The position numbers were made by a program, and so were the translations under genes. The notes beneath the pieces were generated by a model. The model did no database searches, was not told where the DNA came from, and was given only the letters and a program-made list of their open reading frames with translations. This document shows positions 45,901 to 52,645 of a DNA stretch of 64,000 bases, piece after piece. The DNA comes from Malurus cyaneus samueli. Its lineage: Eukaryota > Chordata > Aves > Passeriformes > Maluridae. Location: assembly GCA_009741485.1 (NCBI GenBank), contig CM019230.1, positions 11,392,741 to 11,456,740 of the forward strand, given 5' to 3'. The first letter of the stretch is position 1. Each line of letters begins with the position of its first letter.

Positions 45901-48900
45901 CCCATGGCTGGGTCCTGATGGGATCTCCCATGGCCAATGGCACAGAGCCCCCCAGACCCGGGAGATGAACACTTTGGGAAGGGTTTTTGTGCAAACCTTC
46001 CTTGGGAATAGCATTCTGACCCACACAGCCGAGCAAGCAGCTGAGTTAGGAGGGAGTAGCTACACCAGCCCCTCCATCCTCCCTAAACAACCCCTGGAAA
46101 TCCACTCTGCTGTGTGACAAAGACGACAAAAGGGCATCCATGTGACTTCTCTTCATTACCTTTATCTTAAAAAAATGCCATGTAAGACCTCTAGTCAGCT
46201 GAGGGCATGACAGGGCTCAGGGGCTGTGCAGGAAAGAGGGAATTAATTTCTCCAGGGGTGCACATTGACCGAGTGCATGTGACAATCAAGAACATCCCAA
46301 AGCCTGTTTTCCTCTTGATTAGGCAGCACTCTAAGCTCCCTATATTATCAGAAATGCTATGAAGAACTGCATCAAATACGTGCCAAACACCTTTCTCATT
46401 TCAGGAAACATCCCCAGATATCAAGGTGATGAACACTGGAGAGAACCCAGCTCACTCTCATTCAGCCTCTCTCCAGTTGTGAATTTTTCTTCTGCTACAA
46501 AGCAGAACAATATCCTCTGCACAGAATAAAGGGCCTTCTTTGTAGCCTTCAGCTGAAAGCTAAATTTGAACATCTCTTCTGTATAAAGCAGGGAAATGAG
46601 GTGTAAAAAGGACCCCACCCACTCGCTCCAGGATTTCTGATAAGAGATGTTTCATAATCCTCCAGCAATTTAGAAAATGCTAATTACTATTGATTGAAAT
46701 GAACAGAGGCAGGATGAAAATGTTACTTGGGGTGAAGGCTCTCCCCTCCCTTCTTCTCCAGGACAATTTGTGGAGTTCAAGATGATGAATGACAATAGAT
46801 AAAAATGGAATAATCTCTCCCTGACCATTGGCATTAATCCTTGCATGGTGCCTCCCCCACAGCAGCTCAGCAAGGTTCCCTCCTGCTCTGGGGATTCTCT
46901 CCACACCAACATCTAGGTGCAAAACCAGCTGTGAGCTGCCCCATTCACCTGCCCCATGGCCCAGGGCCTGGGGTCCACAATTGCCTGAGGTTGCCCTTGC
47001 TTCATTCTAAATTACAAGAGGATTTATGGAGAGAATCCCAGAATGTTTTGGGTTGGAAGGGGCCTGAAACCCCATCCAGTTCCACCCCTGCCATGGCAGG
47101 GACACCTCCCACTGTCCCAGGTCACTCCCAGCCCCAATGTCCAGCCTGGCCTTGGGCACTGCCAGGGATCCAGGGGCAGCCACAGCTGCTCTGGGCACCC
47201 TGTGCCAGGGCCTGCCCACCCTCCCAGGGAAGGATTTTTTCCTAATATACAACCACGATCTGCCCTCCTTCAATTTAAATCCATTCCCCCTTGTCCTGTC
47301 CCTTCAGACCCATGTCCTGAGTCCCTCTCCAGCTCTCTTGGAGCCCCTTTAGGTACTGGATGGGGTTCTAACGTTTCTCTGGAGTTTTCTCTCCTCCAAC
47401 CCTCTGAGCAAATTCCCAGTCTCCTTGGGACCTGTTCCAGCTGTGTTTGGGCTCCCAGAGTGGGACTGAGCACTGCAGGTGGACTTCACCAAAGCAAAGC
47501 ACAGATATCCCACAGGAGAGAGGAATCACCCAAGATCTGCCACCTTCTGAGCAGAGAGGCTGCAATAATGCACTGGGGATCCTAAAAGGCACTTGGAGGG
47601 CTGAGAGCATCTCAGACCCTTTTGGGGGGTCCAGCTGTGAGAGCTGGGTGTGCCAAGGCATGGGTGCTGTGGATCAGGGTGGCAGGACACAGTACTCAGT
47701 GTCCCCAGGACAGGAACCAGCACTCAGCCCTTGTGTCACATGGCAGTTGGGGTGAAGGCTGAGAGCTTTGGCTGCATCCTGCCCTGGGCCTTGGGGCTGT
47801 TCCAGAGGATCCTGCAGGGCTGGGATCCTGCCCTGGGCTGTTCCAGGGGATCCTGCAGGGCTGGGATCCTGCCCTGGGCTGTTCCTGGGGATCCTGCAGG
47901 GCTGGGATCGATCTCTGGGCTGTTCCAGGGGATCCTGCAAGGCTGGGATCCTGCCCTGGGCTATTCCAGGGCATCCTGCAGGGCTGAAATCGATCTCTGG
48001 GCTGTTCCTGGGGATCCTGCAGGGCTGGGATCGATCTCTGGGCTGTTTCCAGGGGATCCTGCAGGGCTGGGATCCTGCCCTGGGCTGTTCCTGGGGATCC
48101 TGCAGGACTGGGATCCTGCCCTGGGCTATTCCAGGGCATCCTGCAGGGCTGAAATCGATCTCTGGGCTGTTCCTGGGGATCCTGCAGGGCTGGGATCGAT
48201 CTCTGGGCTGTTCCTGGGGATCCTGCAGGGCTGGGATCGATCTCTGGGCTGTTTCTGGGGATCCTGCAGGGCGGGGATCAATCTCTGGGCTGTTCCTGGG
48301 GATCCTGCAGGGCTGGGATTCTGCCCCACTCCTGTCCCACCATGTGAGCAGCACCACAGTGCTCCTTTAACCACGTCCTTGCAGTGCCTCTGACACTGAC
48401 CCACACCCTCTGCAGCACCAGGAACGTTTCCATCATATCCCCCCTCAACAGGCGGCTCTGCTGCAGTGCCAGCAGCGCAGTGGGGTCAGTGCCTGCTGTG
48501 GCAGGAGGGTTTCTGTGCCATGAACACACTGAGCCCCCTGCCTTGGGCTGCTCTTGTGGGTCAGACCCTCTCCCAGAGCCCACCCCAGACCCTGGCAGAG
48601 CAGCTGCTCCCTGCAGTGTCCAGCTCTGGTTTGTAACATTCCTGATGTCAGCAAGGGCTCGGGCTGAATGGCCTTTGGGCACAGCACCCGTTGTGTTTTC
48701 CTTGTGCTGCTCCGGAGAGGGATGTGGGCTGTGACCTGATCAGCAGCTCTGAGCCTCCAGCCCCGGTTAAACTGCAGGCAGAACAGGCAGGTTTAACCTG
48801 CTCACCTGCCATGGTTTTGGTCAGATCCCACATGTCACTCAGCAGCCCAAAAAGGAGAGACCCAGAGACAGAACTCAATGGAATGTGACCAAGGGTCCCG

Positions 48901-50868
48901 ATGCTGCAGTGGGAGTTTGATCTGTACCCAAGGAGCCTTTTGAGGATCACACACCGGGGAGAAAATGATTAAACTGCTCAGAAGGCTGATGTCCTGTGAC
49001 TGCTGCAGAAAAGAGCTCTCTCAGGGTCACCTGAACCCTCTCCTGGGAAAATCAGTGCTTGGGAAGAGATCAGTGCCTCAGTGCCTGGATTGTGGGGAAG
49101 AGATCAGTGCCTCAGTGCCTGGATTGTGGTGAGGAGATCAGTGCCTCAGTGCCTGGCTGTGGGGAGGAGATCAGTGCCTCAGTGCCTGGATTGTGGGGAA
49201 GAGATCAGTGCCTCAGTGCCTGGCTGTGGGGAAGAGATCAGTGCCTCGAGTGCCTGGATTGTGGTGAGGAGATCAGTGCCATTCAGTGGCCTGTGCTGCT
49301 CTGTGGGGGAGAATCAGTGCCTCAGTGCCTGCTGTGGGAGAGCAGAGGGAGGTTGGACCAGAGGTTCTGNNNNNNNNNNNNNNNNNNNNNNNNNNNNNNN
49401 NNNNNNNNNNNNNNNNNNNNNNNNNNNNNNNNNNNNNNNNNNNNNNNNNNNNNNNNNNNNNNNNNNNNNNNNNNNNNNNNNNNNNNNNNNNNNNNNNNNN
49501 NNNNNNNNNNNNNNNNNNNNNNNNNNNNNNNNNNNNNNNNNNNNNNNNNNNNNNNNNNNNNNNNNNNNNNNNNNNNNNNNNNNNNNNNNNNNNNNNNNNN
49601 NNNNNNNNNNNNNNNNNNNNNNNNNNNNNNNNNNNNNNNNNNNNNNNNNNNNNNNNNNNNNNNNNNNNNNNNNNNNNNNNNNNNNNNNNNNNNNNNNNNN
49701 NNNNNNNNNNNNNNNNNNNNNNNNNNNNNNNNNNNNNNNNNNNNNNNNNNNNNNNNNNNNNNNNNNNNNNNNNNNNNNNNNNNNNNNNNNNNNNNNNNNN
49801 NNNNNNNNNNNNNNNNNNNNNNNNNNNNNNNNNNNNNNNNNNNNNNNNNNNNNNNNNNNNNNNNNNNNNNNNNNNNNNNNNNNNNNNNNNNNNNNNNNNN
49901 NNNNNNNNNNNNNNNNNNNNNNNNNNNNNNNNNNNNNNNNNNNNNNNNNNNNNNNNNNNNNNNNNNNNNNNNNNNNNNNNNNNNNNNNNNNNNNNNNNNN
50001 NNNNNNNNNNNNNNNNNNNNNNNNNNNNNNNNNNNNNNNNNNNNNNNNNNNNNNNNNNNNNNNNNNNNNNNNNNNNNNNNNNNNNNNNNNNNNNNNNNNN
50101 NNNNNNNNNNNNNNNNNNNNNNNNNNNNNNNNNNNNNNNNNNNNNNNNNNNGGGCTCAAAGGTTACGCTTGGCATGTTGTTTGTGTGGGAAGAATCAGTG
50201 CTCATGTGCCTGGCTGTGGGGAGGAGATCAGTGCTCAGTGCTGGATGCGGGAAGAGATCCAGTGCCTCAGTGCCTGGATGTGGGGAAAGATCAGTGCCCT
50301 CGTGCTGGGTGGGAGGAGAATCAGTGCCTAGTGCCTGGATTGTGGTGAGGAGATCAGTGCCATACAGTGGGCCTGGATTGTGGGGAAGAGATCAAGTGCG
50401 CCTCAGTGCCTGGCTGTGGGGAAGAGAGTCAGTGCCTCAGTGCCTGATTGTGGGGGAGGAGATCCGTGCTCAGTGCCTTTGGCTGTGGGGAAGAGATCAG
50501 TGCCTCAGTGCCTGGCTGTGGGGAGGAGCAGGGGGAGGGTTGGACCAGAGGTTCTGTGATGCAAGGGGAGCAGAGAGGCCACGTCCATCCTGCCCCAGAG
50601 GGCTCCAGCAGCCCCTCCCCGAGCCCCTCTGCATTCCCACCTGGCTGAAGTTGTCCAGGGCCTTGTGCAGGTTGGCGTGCATGCCCGTGGGGGCCTCGCT
50701 GGTGACTTTGATGGAGTTCTCCAGGATGCCCTGGGGGATGATGTGGCTCTCGGGGCACGGTGCCGGCTCCGCGCTGATGAACACACGGAAATCGGGGTGG
50801 CTGCCCTCGCTGTGCTGCTCCAGCTTCTTCTCCAGAGAGCTCAGCCACTTGGCCACCAGGTGGATGTT
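21721..50868 (-). CDS. DNAH9: Axonemal dynein heavy chain, last seven exons (3' partial)
   Basis: This is the 3' end of a dynein heavy chain gene, the ATP-driven motor subunit of the ciliary outer dynein arm. Seven exons (50868-50641, 44179-43988, 43668-43477, 42739-42569, 39815-39633, 28356-27967, 21948-21721) join in frame, all at phase 0, to give 527 residues and a stop. The product begins inside AAA6 ([17 protein letters not shown]), continues through the lid segment with [17 protein letters not shown], and ends with the dynein C-terminal domain ([21 protein letters not shown], final LLLQI). The outer-arm group DNAH9/DNAH11/DNAH17 shares this architecture. The ending ([20 protein letters not shown]) and the phrase [13 protein letters not shown] fit DNAH9 best from memory; DNAH17 is the main alternative. 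Full-length proteins are about 4,500 residues, so only the last eighth is here. No frameshift or internal stop is seen. Family assignment is near certain; the paralogue is likely. Confidence 0.85.
21967..22047. repeat. 43-bp tandem duplication at terminal-intron acceptor
   Basis: AAAGCCTTGGTCAGATGT, then CAAGGGTCCATCAGCTGCT, occurs at 21967 and again at 22010 with one visible mismatch. It lies 18 bp into the intron from the splice acceptor of the last dynein exon, near the polypyrimidine tract and branch-point zone. Confidence 0.9.
22350..22640 (+). repeat. CR1 LINE 3' fragment in last intron
   Basis: Sense CR1 3' end: GGCCAGGGCAGGGCCAGGGG, CTCAGGCCTTGGCAGGGGC, then CCTGGAGGTGTCCCAGGAAG. It lies antisense to the host gene. 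Confidence 0.85.
22650..24150. other. Intron DNA with nothing recognised
   Basis: Part of the terminal dynein intron (21949-27966). 23120-23780 is AT-rich, with no repeat, exon or RNA gene I can identify. Confidence 0.5.
24153..24382 (+). repeat. CR1 LINE 3' fragment in last intron
   Basis: Sense order GAATGAGAAGAATCTCTTCC, GCCCTGGCACAGGGTGCCCA, GACAGTGGGAGGTGTCCCTG, ending CTATGATTCTGTGATTCCAT. Confidence 0.9.
24383..26758. other. Intron DNA with nothing recognised
   Basis: Continues the terminal intron. 24650-25450 is AT-rich and repeat-free to my eye; 25450-26758 is GC-richer. The longest minus frame (25547-26161, 204 codons) has no family motif or splice logic and overlaps other frames, so it is not called. 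Confidence 0.45.
26759..27060 (+). mobile_element. LTR-like element with a 94-bp duplication around one N
   Basis: The sequence GGGGGAATTGCATCACCCCT through CTAATTGGTGCTTTTTATCA to GCAATAAAGACCCAC has a TTTTTAT box and an AATAAA signal followed by a short tail, as in avian solo LTRs. 26759-26852 is repeated exactly at 26854-26947, with a single N between (26853), so the true element is probably shorter by one copy. Confidence 0.55.
27198..27615 (+). mobile_element. Solo LTR, copy 1 of a pair
   Basis: 418 bp, highly similar to 29324-29744. It begins TGGGGGAAAAAAGTGGCCCC and ends CCAACAGTGACA, giving TG...CA ends. It has a GGATAAAAGA box near 27504 and AATAAAGTACTCT near 27524, followed by a CT-rich stretch. 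It lies inside a 51-bp tandem-repeat context: GGAACACACAGCTCCAGGGG precedes it, and full units follow it. Confidence 0.75.
27609..27790 (+). repeat. 51-bp tandem repeat, about 3.5 copies
   Basis: Units beginning CTACATGGAACACACAGCTC start at 27649, 27700 and 27751, each 51 bp (17 codons in frame), with a divergent partial unit before. A single N at 27699 sits exactly on a unit junction. The array lies 180 bp beyond the donor of the penultimate dynein exon. Confidence 0.92.
27967..28356 (-). CDS. DNAH9: Dynein heavy chain penultimate exon
   Basis: The exon is 390 nt (130 codons), phase 0. The acceptor is TTTCTCTCCAG before GGGGAGCTG, and the donor is GCTCAG followed by GTGAGC. It encodes [76 protein letters not shown] and [17 protein letters not shown], covering most of the dynein C-terminal domain. 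It lies between two direct copies of a 0.42-kb LTR (27198-27615 and 29324-29744). Confidence 0.96.
28357..29323. other. Intron DNA with nothing recognised
   Basis: Upstream flank of the penultimate exon (start of the 11.3-kb intron). It includes a CT-rich stretch at 28765-28800. No other feature is seen. Confidence 0.5.
29324..29744 (+). mobile_element. Solo LTR, copy 2 of a pair
   Basis: 421 bp direct copy of 27198-27615 with scattered substitutions and small indels. It has the same TGGGGGAAAAAAGTGG start, GGATAAAAGA box, AATAAAGTACTCTC signal and CCAACAGTGACA end. Dynein exon 27967-28356 lies between the two copies, so they cannot be the two ends of one intact provirus. No clear target-site duplication was found. 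Confidence 0.75.
30040..30530 (+). repeat. CR1 LINE 3' fragments, two in tandem
   Basis: A short 3' end at 30055-30125 (GATCTTTAAGATTCCTTCCA to TCTGATTCTGTGACTCTGTG) is followed by a longer copy at about 30150-30530. The latter runs from GGAGAGGGACTGGGGACAAG through TTAGATATTAGG plus an A12 run, and the GGCACAGGGTGCCCAGAGCA block, to GGGATTCCATGACA. Confidence 0.85.
30545..31207 (+). repeat. CR1-derived block with internal minisatellite
   Basis: The left part (GGGCAGGCTGGAGAATTGAG, AATGCCAGGTCCTGCAGCTG) looks like a more 5' CR1 segment. The right part (31080-31207) has GGTTGGACTCAATGACCTTG and ends GTGATTCTGTGACTCTGTAA. A further sense CR1-like piece at about 31208-31400 follows. Confidence 0.65.
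30749..30885 (+). repeat. 21-bp minisatellite, about 6 copies
   Basis: Units of TGCCCAGGGCAGTGTGAGGAG, with a variant carrying GGATGGCTGAGGAG. The 7-codon period gives the frame CPGQCEE, which is not a gene. Confidence 0.9.
31400..32200. other. Intron DNA, mostly unassigned
   Basis: Only a short antisense CR1 end at 32103-32165 (TAGAATCACAGAATTGTGGA) and a two-copy AGAGCAGCTGGACCAGAGCA-type duplication near 31955-32010 are visible. Confidence 0.5.
32202..32683 (-). repeat. Inverted-repeat pair, left copy
   Basis: About 480 bp whose reverse complement is 36931-37401. Shared blocks: GGGTGCATGGGCTTAAATAA, CACAGCAATCAGTAACACAG, GGCTCCTGCCAGGACTGCAG, GAGCAGAGCAGCATTTGGCA and CCAGGTGCCCCATCCA-like ends. 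Part of it (from 32555) reads as an antisense CR1 head. Divergence is modest, with a few indels. Confidence 0.85.
32555..32830 (-). repeat. CR1 LINE 3' fragment
   Basis: Antisense order TTCAGGCTGGAAAAGGCTTT, AAGATCACCCAATCCAACC, GAAGAAATTTTTCCTAATAT, then TTTCCTCTTGTCCTGTCTCT and CACCTGGGAGAAGGG. It overlaps the right end of the inverted-repeat copy. Confidence 0.8.
32965..33040 (+). repeat. 26-bp tandem repeat, three copies
   Basis: GGAATCCTCTGAGGTGACCA plus CATTCA starts at 32965, 32991 and 33017; the third unit is slightly diverged. Confidence 0.95.
33050..34099. other. Intron DNA with nothing recognised
   Basis: No repeat family, exon or RNA gene identified. Confidence 0.45.
34100..34495 (+). 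mobile_element. Possible ERV LTR fragment
   Basis: The sequence ends with a T-rich stretch containing CTGTATTATTGCC and TTTTTCCTATTAAATTGTGG, like the R/U5 part of passerine ERV LTRs, and is preceded by a GC-richer stretch. The 5' end is not defined. Confidence 0.4.
34496..36798. other. Intron DNA, AT-rich in part
   Basis: 34990-35760 is AT-rich and without visible repeats. 36060-36600 is AT-rich, with a TATAAAA box near 36434 and several AATTTT stretches, perhaps a decayed LTR, but I cannot name it. Confidence 0.4.
36800..36905 (-). repeat. CR1 LINE 3' terminal fragment
   Basis: AGAATATTCCGAGCTGGGAG, then GGACCCACAGGGATCATCAA, is the antisense of a CR1 3' end. Confidence 0.7.
36931..37401 (+). 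repeat. Inverted-repeat pair, right copy
   Basis: Reverse complement of 32202-32683, starting CCCCCTGGAAGTGCCCAAAA and ending in ATTAAATCTAATTG. The copies are 4.2 kb apart in one intron. Both are transcribed by the host gene, so a long RNA stem is possible. Confidence 0.85.
37402..38155. other. Intron DNA with nothing recognised
   Basis: No feature identified. Confidence 0.45.
38161..38453. mobile_element. 293-bp hairpin element with TG...CA ends and 5-bp TSD
   Basis: It starts TGTCATGGTTTTAC and ends GTAAAACCATGACA. The outer 82 bp (38161-38242) and inner-to-outer 82 bp (38372-38453) are reverse complements with one mismatch, separated by 129 bp. CAGGG flanks both sides (38156-38160 and 38454-38458), a plausible 5-bp target-site duplication. 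The TG...CA ends and TSD length suit an ERVL-type LTR; the very long terminal inverted repeats instead resemble a fold-back or MITE. It encodes nothing. Confidence 0.85.
38460..39204. other. Intron DNA with nothing recognised
   Basis: No feature identified. Confidence 0.45.
39205..39500 (+). mobile_element. LTR-like repeat, family R1, sense copy
   Basis: Contains GGTAAAAGAGCTCAGCTG, GGAGATGTTTGGTTACCA, ACTTAAAAGGAGATGCTCAG, CATTTGTGGGGGACTCATGG and then AACAATAAAGGGCTGA at about 39448, an LTR-style poly(A) signal. It matches 6835-7115 and 60130-60400 in reverse. Confidence 0.65.
39633..39815 (-). CDS. DNAH9: Dynein heavy chain exon, C-terminal domain helical part
   Basis: The exon is 183 nt (61 codons), phase 0. 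The acceptor is TTTGGTACAG before GTGAAAGCC, and the donor is CTGAGG followed by GTAGGA. It encodes [40 protein letters not shown] and [18 protein letters not shown] solo-LTR-like element starts about 130 bp past the donor, in the opposite orientation to the gene. Confidence 0.94.
39816..41884. other. Intron DNA with nothing recognised
   Basis: The 2.75-kb intron between dynein exons. The plus frame 40093-40458 (121 codons) and 40549-41277 (242 codons) have no recognised motif or homologue, and I treat them as chance frames. Confidence 0.45.
41885..42372 (+). mobile_element. Solo-LTR-like element
   Basis: Same family as 5596-6060: GTGTCTTTACAAACAAACTG, CAATGGGGAAAGAGAG, TTGGGATAAAATGG, CCTCTCCCTTTATTCG, AATAAAGTCACAGGACTGCT, CCTCTGGTGTTTGTGTATTA. 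It ends near CCAAACAACA, about 200 bp from the donor of exon 42739-42569. Confidence 0.7.
42569..42739 (-). CDS. DNAH9: Dynein heavy chain exon, start of C-terminal domain
   Basis: The exon is 171 nt (57 codons), phase 0. The acceptor is CTCTGTGCAG before TACATAGAC, and the donor is GACACG followed by GTGAGA. It encodes [20 protein letters not shown], then [20 protein letters not shown], then a Gly/Ser/Glu-rich variable stretch (SSAGEGGAG) that is a poorly conserved loop in the family. Confidence 0.92.
43477..43668 (-). CDS. DNAH9: Dynein heavy chain exon with [10 protein letters not shown] motif
   Basis: The exon is 192 nt (64 codons), phase 0. The acceptor is CTGCCCAG before GTCCCATAC, and the donor is CATCAG followed by GTGAGC. 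It encodes [19 protein letters not shown], then [17 protein letters not shown], the best conserved block of the dynein lid region, and ends at NMDYNGYHQ. The next intron is 737 bp. Confidence 0.95.
43988..44179 (-). CDS. DNAH9: Dynein heavy chain exon, AAA6 lid start
   Basis: The exon is 192 nt (64 codons), phase 0 at both ends. The acceptor is TGTGTTGCAG before GACACCCTG, and the donor is TCTAAG followed by GTGGGG. It encodes [26 protein letters not shown] and [15 protein letters not shown], strongly conserved in axonemal heavy chains. It joins in frame to VPYDDLRYL in the next exon across a 319-bp intron. Confidence 0.92.
44248..44515 (-). repeat. CR1 LINE 3' fragment
   Basis: Antisense order AATCACAGAATCACAGAGTC, CCACCACTTCCCTGGGTAGC, CCAGTGAAGAAATTTTCCTC, ACCTGAACCTCCCTGGTGCT, then GCCCCTTGTTACCTGGGAG. 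Confidence 0.85.
44752..45215 (-). repeat. CR1 LINE 3' fragment
   Basis: Antisense order CACAGAATCACAGAATTCTC, GGCACTGCCAGGGATCCAGG, CAGCTGCTCTGGGCACCCTG, CCAGGCTGAACAATCCCAGT, then GGTGCCTCCTCTGGACTC. Confidence 0.88.
45448..45825 (+). repeat. 22-bp minisatellite, about 17 units
   Basis: Units of GATGAAGGGCTGGGACAGGA plus GG or GA, irregular at the left end and regular from about 45560. The minus-strand translation is a 22-residue period rich in Pro, Ser and Leu ([22 protein letters not shown]) and is not a protein. Confidence 0.95.
45830..47028. other. Intron DNA with nothing recognised
   Basis: No feature identified; 46140-46800 is AT-richer. Confidence 0.45.
47030..47425 (-). repeat. 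CR1 LINE 3' fragment
   Basis: Antisense order GAATGTTTTGGGTTGGAAGG, CCATGGCAGGGACACCTCCC, GGGCAGCCACAGCTGCTCTG, ATCCATTCCCCCTTGTCCTG, then CCCCTTTAGGTACTGGA. Confidence 0.92.
47807..48330 (+). repeat. 41-bp minisatellite, about 13 units
   Basis: Unit GGATCCTGCAGGGCTGGGAT, then CCTGCCCTGGGCTGTTCCAG and one more base. Unit starts at 47807, 47848 and 47889 confirm the 41-bp period. Two unit types alternate, one with CCTGCCCTGG and one with CGATCTCTGG. Long open frames on both strands reflect the period (41 is not a multiple of 3) and are not genes. Confidence 0.96.
48331..49040. other. Intron DNA with nothing recognised
   Basis: Between two minisatellites. No feature identified. Confidence 0.45.
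49041..50540 (+). repeat. 34-bp minisatellite split by a 782-N gap
   Basis: Units of about 34 bp: GGGGAAGAGATCAGTGCCTC, then AGTGCCTGGATTGT. They are regular at 49050-49260 and degraded with many small indels at 50170-50530. The edge motif GGTTGGACCAGAGGTTCTG occurs before the gap (49352-49369) and again after the array (about 50538-50556). The gap occupies 49370-50151. Confidence 0.92.
49370..50151. other. Assembly gap of 782 N
   Basis: A run of N inside the 34-bp array. Translations crossing it are meaningless. Confidence 1.
50641..50868 (-). CDS. DNAH9: Dynein heavy chain exon, end of AAA6 (first exon in window)
   Basis: The exon is 228 nt (76 codons), phase 0 at both ends. The acceptor is a pyrimidine-rich tract ending CTGCCAG before AACATCCAC, and the donor is AGCCAG followed by GTGGGA. 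It encodes [17 protein letters not shown], then [11 protein letters not shown], then [13 protein letters not shown], which are hallmarks of the late AAA6 region of dynein heavy chains. The degenerate 34-bp tandem array and a 782-N gap begin about 100 bp past the donor in the following intron. The previous exon, expected to end near GHWVILQ, was not found up to 64000. Confidence 0.9.
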
Positions 50869-52219
50869 CTGGCAGGGACAAAGGGACAGGGCTTGGTCAG
50901 CACCCCCATCAACCCCCATGTGCTCAGTAGGAACCAAACCCACCCCACCAATGGATGCACTCTGGAATTTGGGACTTGTCCCAGCAGTCCCTGTGTGCAG
51001 CTCCCAGCCCCAAAGATCCACAGGCACCAAAAACAATTTAAAATTCAAAATAATCTATATAAATCAGCACCAGAGCAGCAAGGCACATCTGGGCTGGTTG
51101 GGTTCTCCGTGCTGGAATTCTCCTCATTTCAGCAACACCAGCTGATGTCATTCCCAGGGAGCAGAATTGTTTTTCCTGGGAGCAGATTTGTTATTACCAA
51201 GGACCAGTTGTTATTCTTCCCCCCAGATCCACCAAGCTCAGATGAAAACATTTGTTCATTTTTATCAGAAATTCAGTGAGGACCCTCGGCAGCAGTTCCT
51301 GGGCAAAGAAGTCAAGCAGATGGTTCCACAAAGTCCTCTAGCATAAAGGATTTATTTATTCATGCAACTAATTGGTCACATCTCTCAGAAGATTAGGCAG
51401 AATTGTGGGGAGATGGTGAACTGGATGAAGCCAAGCCTCAGTTTTTTCCCCCAGAGTCCTATACAACATTACAGTTTCCAGGCAAGAAAACAGCTTTTTG
51501 TTATATCAGGAATGGGATTTGTGGGCTAAACCACCCTTGTTTTAAAGGCAGGTGTGCAATCCAAACTGGCTGTGTTCATAGGCACTGGGGATGGTGATTT
51601 ATCCCACCCAAGGAAAGGACAAGGAACTTGCTCAACCTGAATGAAAAGCGGCCACCAGAAAAATAAACTGCATGGAGGTGGCAAAGAAATTACATAAAGG
51701 AACCATATTAGAGGCTGAGAATAAATATATATCACCTACAAATGGGGGCAGAAAGGAGCTCTCATGGTTAAATAGCACAGTAATGGAAATCATTAGGGGT
51801 AAAATTACATTCTTCAGAAAGTGGAAATTTTGTCCAAATGAGAAAAAAAGAAAAGAGCACAAAACCCAGCAATGGTGAGGTCAAAAAATACGACATGAAG
51901 CAATATTTTGAAAACCATAAAAACTAATAATAAAGCCTTTTTTCCAGAACAACCAGAACTCGCACGAGAGCTATTAAAGCTAGTAGCACGATTGAGGCTG
52001 CCAGGGAGTGCCACGAACAGGCCAGGCCACCCCAAAGCCCAACTTATTGCAGGAGATCATTCCTCGGAGAAGGGTCTCACTGTTAGAGCCTGGTGGAATC
52101 ACGGAAACTCTGAGGCTGGAGAGACACCACCTCACCCTCCTGCCCTGAGCAGAGGTCAGCCAGAGCAGCCTGGGGTTTGCGGAGATCTGCACAGGCTGAA
52201 GCCGTCCACGCCTGTCTGG
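50869..52219. other. Upstream intron DNA, unassigned
   Basis: Presumed intron before the first visible dynein exon. No feature is recognised; 51690-51960 is AT-rich. Confidence 0.45.
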
Positions 52220-52400
52220 GCAATAAAGTGCCAAAAATTAATAAATATTACAAATAAAATATTTATAAATTATAAAATAAAAATTATAAAAATATAAAAA
52301 TTAATTAAAAAGCTTATAATAAATGAATATAAATTAAATCTAAATTACTTAGAAAATATATATAATACATATATAGAAAAGGTACACAACAGACAAATCG
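52220..52400. repeat. AT-rich low-complexity tract
   Basis: About 180 bp made almost only of A and T, with AAATATTTATAAATTATAAA and TATATATAATACATATATA segments. Confidence 0.9.
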
Positions 52401-52484
52401 GAAAAAGTAGTATAAGTGATAGTGAAGTGAAATGAATTAATGTTTAAGGGAAACCGCTGATCTCAATTTTGATGTCCTTTGCTC

Positions 52485-52645
52485 TTGGCCTCCTTCACTG
52501 GGCACCCCAGTGAAAAGTCTGACTCCGTCTTCTGCACTTGCCCTGCCATGAGGGATCTAAACACACCAACAAACCCCAGCTTTTGGAGGTTAAATAACCC
52601 CAGCCTCTCCTCAAATAAGAGATGCTTCTATCTCCTAATTGTTGG
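52485..52645 (-). repeat. CR1 LINE fragment
   Basis: GTGAAAAGTCTGACTCCGTC, TTCTGCACTTGCCCTGCCAT and CAGCCTCTCCTCAAATAAGA, then GATGCTTC, is antisense CR1 sequence. Confidence 0.7.

Noticed and set aside
45189..46036. Minus frames of 238-274 codons rich in Pro, Ser and Leu
   Set aside because: All three frames are open across a 22-bp minisatellite; the periodic sequence, not selection, keeps them open.
47650..48393. Frames of 200-247 codons on both strands
   Set aside because: Produced by the 41-bp minisatellite; the same motif appears in three registers.
49059..51145. Frames of 281-619 codons
   Set aside because: They run through 782 N, which translate as X; the real sequence there is a 34-bp repeat.
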